In this document: one piece after another, positions 43,301 to 53,123 of the stretch
Layout: each line of letters opens with the position of its first letter
Position numbering within the stretch: position 1 is the first letter of the stretch
NCBI GenBank assembly: GCA_013350335.1
Contig: CM023541.1
Coordinates: 35,270,739-35,334,738 of the forward strand
Reading direction: 5' to 3'
DNA: 64,000 bases
From: Chimonanthus salicifolius
Taxonomy: Eukaryota; Streptophyta; Magnoliopsida; Laurales; Calycanthaceae
The notes under the pieces: model-generated
Database searches by the model: none
What the model was told of the DNA's origin: nothing
The model's input: the letters and a program-made list of their open reading frames with translations, nothing else
Position numbers and translations under genes: made by a program

Positions 43301-46300
43301 TTCAAGGGAGGAGGAGAAGAAGATAGCTACATGTCATAGATCAAGACTCTGTGACAAGATGAACACACGCGAAGGCCGGCTTTGGTGTCAAAATCGTATG
43401 GCCGAGCTTGGAAGATGGAGGTTTCAGACGCGTAGGAGTTTTTAGAATGCTCGAGAATGGCCTAGAACGCACGAGAAGAATTCGGAATGTTGCGGAAGGT
43501 ATAAGGATGCGTTGGTTATGGGCTTGGGCAGGAAGGCCCAGTTGGATTCTAAACTGGTCCAATCCAGTGGACGCCGTGAGGGCTGGGTTTCTTTGGGCCA
43601 CAGCTCAGTCCAAGGCCCAGAGACCGAGGCCATCGAATCAGCCACAACTTTAGTTTTCAGCCCAGAACTTACAGTTCCTTCAACGAGCGGAAGATGTAGG
43701 TGGGGTGAGAGGGACGAGACAATCTGCAGTGACCCAACAAGCTGCTTCTTCCACTTCGTCTGTTCAAGAGGCGTCACCGGTGCCTTTGCAACAGGTCTAG
43801 GAGGATGGTATGTCGCCGGTGACATCTGGTCTGCCGGAAAATGAGGGAACAGTGCAAGTGGCGGAGGAGGATGTGTCTGGGGGAGCTGGTAAGGCAGTTA
43901 GATGGGCTTATTTGGATAAGGAAACCTATATTCAAAGGCCTCCTATGCTGTATGATGGCTCCGATGATGATAAGTTGCTATTGGTAAGGAAGTTACTGGG
44001 GATTTCTTCCAAACAGCGGTCTAGTCAGCTCAAGGGTGTATTGAAAGAGTTTTGGGAAGCTGAAAGGAGAGAGCAGGAAGAAGAGCAGAAGGTCAGAAAA
44101 TCTAGAAAGAGGGAGAGGGAATTGAGAAATATACAGTATTTTGTGAACTGTGACTGTGGCTTGGTGGTTGTAGGCACTGGAAAGGAGGAAGTAGATAATA
44201 AATGAAAATTCTTTCCTGAAATGTTCGGGGAATTGGTGCAGTGGCAAAAAGGGTGCTGGTGAAAAGATTTGTACACTTTCAGAAACCGAATATAATTCTT
44301 CTACAGGAAACAAAGTGTCAAGATCCAGATGATGGTGATATCAGATCAGTGTGGGGTAGTGGTAATATGGGGTGGGTTGCCAAAGCCTCTGATGGAGCTT
44401 CAGGTGTCGTTTTGGAGGATGTTTCAGCAGGAAGGGAGTTCTTCTTTACAAATGTATATGTGCGCCTAATTTAGAATCAGATCGTAGTGAGTTTTAGAAT
44501 GAATTATCGGCTACTAGAGGAGACTCTTCCTCCCCTTGGTGTGTGGGTGGTGATTTTAGCAGTTGGATTGATCAGATGGAATTAATTGATCTACCTTTGG
44601 GGAACGCTACTTTCACATGGCCTAACCTGCAAGAAAATCCTTCTTTTGCTAGGTTAGATAGGTTCTTGGTGGATGTGAGCTGGTTGGAGTGCTTCCATCA
44701 GACTGTACAACAAGCCGTGATTAGTCCTGTGTGATCATACCCCTATTTTGTTAGATTCATGCTTAGACTCTTGGGGCCCTTCGCCATTTCGATTTGAAAT
44801 TGCCTGGCTTCATGAAGATGGGTTTCAACAGTTAGTTGATTGTTGATGGAGGGAAGCTAGCCCGACAGGCTGAAAGGGTATTGCCTCTCGCAGAAGCTTA
44901 AGTACTTGAGGAGTAAGATGAGGTCTTGGGCCAAAGAGCGTCGTGAGGAATCTTCTCGCCAGGAATCTTATGGTTGGAGGAATTGCAGTTGCTTCGTACA
45001 GCAGAGGTGGAGGGGCACCTTTCACAAGGCCAGTTGATCAGAAGGACTGAGTTGAAGGCTTTCCTTAAGAGGAAAGCTATGCAAGATGAAATTAAATTGA
45101 AACGGAGGTCTAGAGTGCGATGACTTAAGGAAGGTAATAAAAATACAATTTTTTTCATCATATGGCCAGTTCTAGAAGACGTAAGAACTATATTCATTCC
45201 ATTACTGTTGATAAGGATTTGGTGGAGAATAGGTGAGGTGTGCGGTGAAATTCTCCATTATTTTATGGGGTTGTATGCTAATGTTCACGGTACGTCTATT
45301 GTGCCTGAGTCTCTTCCATTCAAGGCTCTTACTACAGATCAAGCATCGTTGCTAGTCTCTTTTTGAGGAAAATGAGGTGAAGCTTGCGGTTTGGCAGTTG
45401 GGTGAAGATAGAGCTCCAAGGCCGGATGGCTTGCCAATTCTTTTTTTTTTTTAAGCATTTTTGGGAGTTGGTCAAGCCGTAGGTTTTTGCTTTTGTTTAT
45501 GTGTTCTTTGAAAGGGTTATTATCTCTAAAGATTTGGTGCCTCCTTTATTACGTTGTTCCCTAAGAAAGGTGGTGCTTCAAAATTTAATGATTTTCGTCC
45601 TATATCTTTGCTTGGAAGTCCATCCAAAATTTTAGCAAAAGTTTTGGTGAATGTCTCCTTCTCTGATTTCCCCTGATCAAAGTGCATTTATTAAAGGTAG
45701 ACAAATTGTGGATTTAGTGGTGGTGGCCCATGAGTGTCTTCATTCAAGATTCCAATATGGGGAGCCAGGTGTAGTTTGGAAGTTGGACTTTCAGAAAGCT
45801 TACAACAAGGTAGATTGGGAGTTTCTTGATTATGTTTTGGGAAGGATGGAGGTGTAGGGATAGGTGGAGAAACTGGATTCATTCTTGTCTTGCCTCGGCT
45901 TATTTATCGGTGTTGGTTAATGGTAGTCCCAAAGGCTTTTTTAGAATGGAGAAGGGTATCACGCAAAGGGATCCTTTGTTTCCTTACCTTTATGTTATTG
46001 TTGTAGAGTCGTTTCACCTTATGCTACCGGTTGTATCTTTGCAGGGTTTGATTCATGGTTTTCATGTTACTCATGCAGAGCTTGACATCACTCACCATTT
46101 TATTTCTTAAACGCTAATATAGAGGAGTTGAGGTTGGTTCGACGATTCTGCTATGGATCTAGCTATGTTTGGGGTTGAAGATCAATTTTGTTAAGAGTGA
46201 ACTGATGGAGGTAAATGTTGATTATAGCTCGTGTTTTCAGTTGGCTGCAGTGTTGGGATGTAGAGTAGGCTGTTTTCTGTCGTCTTTTCTTGGTCTTCCT

Positions 46301-49300
46301 CTCTGTAAAGGGAAACCATATAAGAGGTGTTGGGATCGGGTGGTAGAAAAAATGGAGACAATGTTATCTTGTTGGAAGGGAAGGTATTTATCAATTGGGG
46401 GGAGAATCGTTTTAATTAAATATGTTCTTTCTAGCTCCTTGTATACTTTTTAAGTGTTTTTAAGTGCTCGACTGCTGTGATGAAAAAGATGGAAAGTATT
46501 CAGAATTTTTTTTGTGGAATGATGATAGGGGCAAGAGAAAGTTCCACTTAGTCACCTAGTCTCAGGTTTGCAAGTCTGTGAAGGAAGGGGGTTTGGGAAT
46601 TAGGCCTCTTCGATTGTTTAATATTGCTCTATTGGGTAAGTGGCTATGGAGATTGGGGGAGCCATCAGACGGTCTATGGAAGCATATTGTTCAGCAAAAG
46701 TACAGGTTAAAAATAGCTTGGGTTGGTGAGTCTCTATAGTTAATAGCAAGGCGTCTAGCTTTTGGAAAAGGGTTGGATCTATCTCTGTGCTTTTCAACTC
46801 CTTTATCAGATATCGAGCTTATTCTGGAGAGCATATTCTTTTCTGGAATCCACCTTTCCTGCTTTATTTTGTAGTCATGGATAAAGATGCTAAGGTAATG
46901 GTGTATTTGGATTTTAGTCAAGATACGATTGTTTGGTGGCCCCAGTTTAGAAGTCAGTTGGAGGATTGGATGGCGTTAATGGCCTAGTTGAGTAGTGTTT
47001 ATTTTGTGGGGAGTGGTGAAGATAGCCGTATTTGGGAACCAGATTTTCATAGGTTGTTTTCAGTTAAATCCTTTTGTAATAAGCTGATAAGTATTGTGTA
47101 AGTGCCTAGGGTGAATTTGAAAATTTAGAAGGGTGTTGCCCTTTCAAGATGAAGGTGTTTGGATGGTTGGTTGGCTTGGAGAGAATTCTGACTGTTGATA
47201 ACTTGCTGGTGCATCATATGCTCATAGTTAAAGCTTGCCCCCTATGTTTGGTTGCTAAGGAGTCCGTTAATCATCTGCTGGTGCATTGTAGATTTGCGTA
47301 TCAGATTTGGTGCTGCTTTTTTCAGTTGTTAGGGTTGGATTTTTGTTTGCCGAAGTCTTGGTTAGATCCATTTAGTGAAGAAGTTGTTTTTGATGGTAGT
47401 TCCTTTAGGAAGTCACTTTGGGCGACCACTGTTTTGAGTATTGTGTGGTTTGTGTGGCATGAACGGAAGCCCAGGATTTTTAAAAGGAGAGAGTCCTCTA
47501 TTACACATCTTGTTGAAGTTATTAAGAGTAGAGTGTCTTGGTGGATTGTTGGTTCTGGTAAATGCAAGGGAATTGTGATCTCAGATATATGTCAAGCTTG
47601 GAACTCAATGGATTTTTCCTTGCCTCAGCCATCTCTGGTCAGATTAGTAGCTTGGTCTCCTGTGGTGGGTCTCCTTAAACTCAATTTTGATGGGAGTTGT
47701 GTGCAAGAGGTCGGTTTAGCAGGATATGGAGGCATTATTCGGAATGATTGTGGCGGCTCTGTGTTATCCTATGCGGGTCCTCTGCACAATGGTTCTATGT
47801 TAAATGCGGAGTTATATGCCTTGTGGAGGGGTTTGTTGGCATTGGAAGAGTTAGGAGCAATTGAGAGTATCTTAGAAGGTGATTCTATGATTGTTGTCAG
47901 TTGGGTTTAGGTCTCTAACTCTCTATGTCCTTGGTGCTATTTAGATAAAATTGACAGGATTCGTCATTCCATGGTGTCTTATGGATATTCGGTGTCTTGG
48001 GTACCTTGTTCGGCAAATTCTGAGGCTGATGAGTTGGCTCGTGATGGTGTTTCGTTATCTTTGCAGATTGTTACTAATTTGATGTAATTTTGGGGTTTTT
48101 TTTTTTGTTGCTGGGTTGTTTGTGTTTTGTGCTTGCTCCCTTTTGTAATCTTTTCTTTTCTTGATCAATGAAGTTACTTCTCAAAAAAGAAAAAAAAAAT
48201 GTCGCGAAACGTTCCAGATGGTTTAAGAAGACTCTACAAGGTGCTAGAGAATTATGGAGTTTTCCAGAAGATTGTAGAATAATATAGAATTGTATAGAGT
48301 TTTGTAGAAGAGTCTATGGAGACTTGAAGAATTCTAAAGAATGTGGTAGTAGTGTGTGGAGCATCGTAGGAGAATATCTAGGATATTTTGTTTGGATTGT
48401 TCTAGAATGAGGTCTCTAGAACTTTCATGTGGTGTAGGATGATGCCACTTGGGACAATCCTAGCCACTCATGGTCCATGGCCTCACCTATATAAGGAGGT
48501 GAGGAGCTCATTTGTAAACAACCCTCAACTCATGAGCTTGAGAGAGGAGTCAAGCTAGAGAGAGTGGTGCTTGGGAAAGAGTTGAACTCCCCAAGTGTTG
48601 AAGCTTGTTGGATAGCTTCAGGTGGTGTGCTAGCTAAGGGTTCTAGCCTAAGTGTGTGAGTGAGAACTTGAGTCCCCAAAGCCTTGTAATTCTCATTGTT
48701 CATCAATACAAGTGAGTGCATTCTTGTCCAAGTCTTGGTTGTTCCATCCCTTTCTCATTCTTGTGTTCAAGTTTGTGTGTGGTATGGTTTGGACTGATTA
48801 CATTGGTCCAAAGAGTGATCATATTGGTGGTAAGGCTGACTCGCTTGATGATGGACTGTTTGAGTGAGTGCCGCACGTGCTGAATAAAGGAAGGATTCAC
48901 ACTTCTCGCATGACATACAGCTTGTTGAAGTTCTCTCCCCATCTATTTATTCCTAAGCACTTAATTTAATTATTTTATTTTAATCTTTTGTTGTTTCCTT
49001 TTAATCTTAAGTATTTGTTGTAATCGCATTGCCATCAACCGTCACTAAATATTATTGATATATTGCAGGATCAATGATGATGAGCTTCAACAATTCTATA
49101 CTGCAGCAAATGGTGACTTTTCTTGCTTGCTTGCTTCAATCAAAAGGACAATTCGTTGGAGGGAAACTTATAGTATCCTTTCAGCACAAGAACTAGAGAT
49201 GTGGTCACATATGGTATTTTGGCATGGATGTGATGTGGAGCTCCACCCTTGCCTTATTATTCGCCTTGGACTTGCATGCTCCAGTTTATCGTATCATGAC

Positions 49301-52300
49301 AGGCCTCGCTTTGCTCAAGCAGTGGGTATGGATTCTTATTACATTGTCATTCTATGCTATGTTGCATGGACACTTCAAATTTTGTGCGACACACCTTTAT
49401 CATACACTTGTGGACACTGGCACACATTCTTCATGGACTCTTAGTGTTTTTAACATTGTTTTCTAAGATGACTAAAAATATTACATCACCTCTCTCCTCT
49501 TAAAACCTAATTAAAGTATCAATTTGTTTGTTCCCTGATTGTTTAGAGTGAAACTAGTACATTATTTTCTATTGGTGTTATTTTTCACACCTAATTTTCA
49601 TTTAAAATAAATTTATATTAAATTTATTTAAATATGGTGCCGTGTCCCTATGCCTTAATTTTTCCTAGATATCCAAGTTTGACACTTGCACCCATATCCA
49701 TGCAACTTAGGTTCTCTGTCATGTGTGGTGTTGTAACTAGATGGATTTTATAATCACCTGGGGCACACGTTTATTGGGATGTGGATCCTAAGGATTAAGC
49801 CATCATTGTGAATTGCTTAATAGTCAAGGTGCAAAGTGCAATTAAGGTGCCAAGGGGTCTTGGAATCTAAGATGCAAGGCTCATGTCTAGGTGCAAGTTT
49901 AATTTTGCTATGCAAACCTATTTAGATGGTTAAAAATGTGTAGATTGGATTTCCGACCTTATTGCATCAACGTTAACAAAATACAGTACTAGTCATCCAA
50001 ATCACCGAGTAATATTGGCAGTGGAGCTTTCAAGCACATTATATAAGCATGTATATGTATCATATACATGAACAAGCATGTTATCTAAAAACTAGAATTC
50101 TTAATTGAGGATCACTAACAGTTTGATAGATTTCTAAATTGAAAACTCAGATATGCGAGTTTCTACAACCCAAATGTGTGAGTTTCTGGTTTGGTTTGAC
50201 ATAGAAACAGAGAATGAATGAGGTGGTTTGTTGGGCGGAACCAATTCGAGGAGGTTCATGGCCTCCTACTCAATATTTTGGTAATTTTTCTATGCTAAAA
50301 ATTCCATTCAAAGAGATTTTCTGCTACATACACAAGCTCACACCTGCTGCATCCTAGAATTAAGCATTGTCCTCAGTCCTTATAATTTAGCACCCCTGTG
50401 CTTAATCTCAATATATTCCCCTTTGACTTTATTTAGACAACCCATATCCTCTGTAGCTACTTCTGGAAATCTAGGAATTTTGAGAGCTAGTCCTGGTTGG
50501 ACTTCTTTCTGGCAGAAATTATGGATGGAATCCTATTCCTCGAGTGAGTCCAGATTTGAGTGACTCATCCCCTGAGATGAATGAGTTGACCGCTGCACTG
50601 CTGGGTTCTTATCACTATTACTTCATATTAACTATAACCTTCACTAGTTATTCCCCAAATAAATAAATAAACCCTTATTATAAAAAAATGGTTTTCTAAA
50701 AAATTAGGTGAGGGCCTACACACAAATGGGTCTGGAGCCTAGGCTCTACTAAGAAATGCCTTTGACCGCTATAGAGAATTGAACACGCGCATTTATCTTG
50801 TTACTATGATAACTGTTTGAAGAAGTTGAACCCTCCAAAAAAAAGTCAAAAGAAGTTTAATAGTTGCTGATTGTAAAAGGGATTCACAAGGACTATATTT
50901 TCCTGACGTTACTCAATTCTCAAAACAAACACAACTGAAGACTCTCAGTGGAATGGTAGAAATAAAACAATATACATAAAATGATATCAATGGGGGACTT
51001 ACTGTGCAATGCTTTAGATGGCATACAGTTAATCAAATAATATGCAATAGGCACAACATCAGATAAAAAATGTTCAAGGGCATTCATAATATGTAAGAGA
51101 GTATGAGTTACGTCTATAAGATGATTTTTACGCTTGGCAACTCCATTTTGTTGAGGAGTATAAGGGCAGGATGACTGTGATTCAATGCCATGTTCCTGGA
51201 GATAGTGTAGAAATCAATATTGTTAAAATCGCATGATTCACGGTTCGAATCTTGCGATTCGAATCGACTCGGGAGGTGCAACGAGTCAAATCGCGAGAAG
51301 AATTGTGTTATGTCTAAAATTGTACGATTTGTGAGTTGACTCGCAAATCGTGCGAGTCAACTCAAAGAATCGTAAGCTCGTCCGATTCTAAGAAGAAAGG
51401 AAAGAAAGACTAGGAAGAAGAAAAGACCAGGAAGAAGAGGAAGAAGAAAAAAGGAAGATAAGAGAGAAAAGGGAGAGAGAAGCAAAAAAAATGTACCAAA
51501 AAGAGCCTTCATTTTTTTTCCTTTTCCGCCTCTTTGTTCTTCTTCTCTGTCGTTTCTTTTTTCTCCTGTATTTCCACCTCTTTTGCTTCCTTTAGGGTTC
51601 CTTTTCCATCGCTAAGAGTCCTCTTCCACTAGACTTTACTTTATGTTTATTTTCGTTAATAGTCATCCCTTGCACGAGAGCCCTTGGACTTTGGCTTTAT
51701 GTTAATTTTCATTAATAGTGAAGACTCGAGCATGAGAGCTTTATTTCGAGTTTGAGTGTCTTCTCACGAGGACTCTCATACCCTTTTATCTATTTGGCGA
51801 GAAGCCCGAAGGTGAGAAATCTTCAACCCTTTCCAGGAACATTCTATATTCTTCCATCTCTCTCTTTTCCCTTTCTTCTCTTTGTTTTCTTCTTCCCGTT
51901 GTTACTGCCAGCCATTAGACCCTCCTCTTACCATCCCAGATCCGTCCCAGATCCACCCCAGATCCATTCCAGAACCATCCCGGATCTGTTCCAGAGCTGT
52001 CACAGAGCTGTCCCGACCCGACCCGTCCCAATTCATCCAAAACACGTCCCATATCCGTCCGTTTCTTCCTACTACCACTACCCTTCCTTAATTTAGTTTG
52101 ATAAATTTATATAATTATTTACATTAGATTGCCAAGACTTGTGTGATTATTTGTATTAAATTTATATTATTCAATTGCCATTATTAATTAACTGATTAAT
52201 TTCAGCCCATTTTAAATTTAGAGAGCATTATTTTGACCCTTTCCATAACTACATTAGGAATTTAGGGTTACCCTATCCCCTGCCTGCATCACATCAGCCC

Positions 52301-53077
52301 ATCACCGCTCGCCATAGATACTTGGAGGACCTAGGAGTTGAGATGGGACTGTCTTGGTGAGATGGACTGATGGAGCTTTCCCCTGTGCCAGTTTTTCTGT
52401 TGTCGCCTCGTTGGAACTGTGCCGGATTAACCTGCAGCTTGCGCCCCTCCAGAATATGCACCTTAAGGTCACGGACAACCCTCTCTGCTTGTTCCTTCGT
52501 ACTCAGTCGCACAAAAGCGAAGGTACGTCCAGCAATAGTTTTTACCTGGGAACGAAAGAATCTTGAACCGGTCCCCAGCTATTGAAAAATCACCAGAGCC
52601 ATCTGTTTGAGGTGTGGTTCGGGAGGTTCCCGACAAAATAGTGTTGCTGAAGAGTCCTCTCTGGTTTCCTGTGTCTCCTTTTTGGTTGCAACCATCACCC
52701 TTCCGCCGTCTCCCTGCGCCCCTCCTGGACCTGCCTCTGGCCGTCGGAGAAATGGTGGGGATCCTCCACTCCCTGTGCTCTCTGACCATCGTAGATACCC
52801 TCACCCTCTTTCTTACTCTCTCTTGCTCTTTCTCACTCTCAGTCATCTCACTTTTTTTTTAACAACTAAAGATTGTTGAGTATAGAAAAGTATGGTGATC
52901 TTGCTCTTGATCTATCACTGAATTAGGAACATCATGCCATGAATCATAAATAGTTTATTACCACACAAGTTTTTGCAAATGGTCTCTCTATCCACATAGT
53001 GCATGAGATTAGATATCCTCTCTCTCTCAAGTTTTTGCGAATGGTCTCTCTATCCACATAGTGCATGAGATTAGATA

Positions 53078-53123
<46 letters not shown>

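Larger units (their letters stand above)
43498..48197 (+). mobile_element. 5'-truncated L1-type LINE (copy 2)
   Basis: Same family as copy 1 by shared ORF1 end, endonuclease, RT and RNase H readings. Order on +: ORF1 C-terminal part (43810-44205), endonuclease (from 44204), RT (about 45400-46450), zinc-binding and RNase H (47149-48086), then a 3' UTR ending gaagttacttctc + A-rich tail at 48197. The RRM part is absent. Candidate duplication AATGTTGCGGAA (43486-43497) / AATGTCGCGAAA (48198-48209), 10 of 12 matching, suggests truncation on insertion. Lies in intron 3 of the SEC14-like gene, sense orientation. Clearly dead. Confidence 0.85.
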
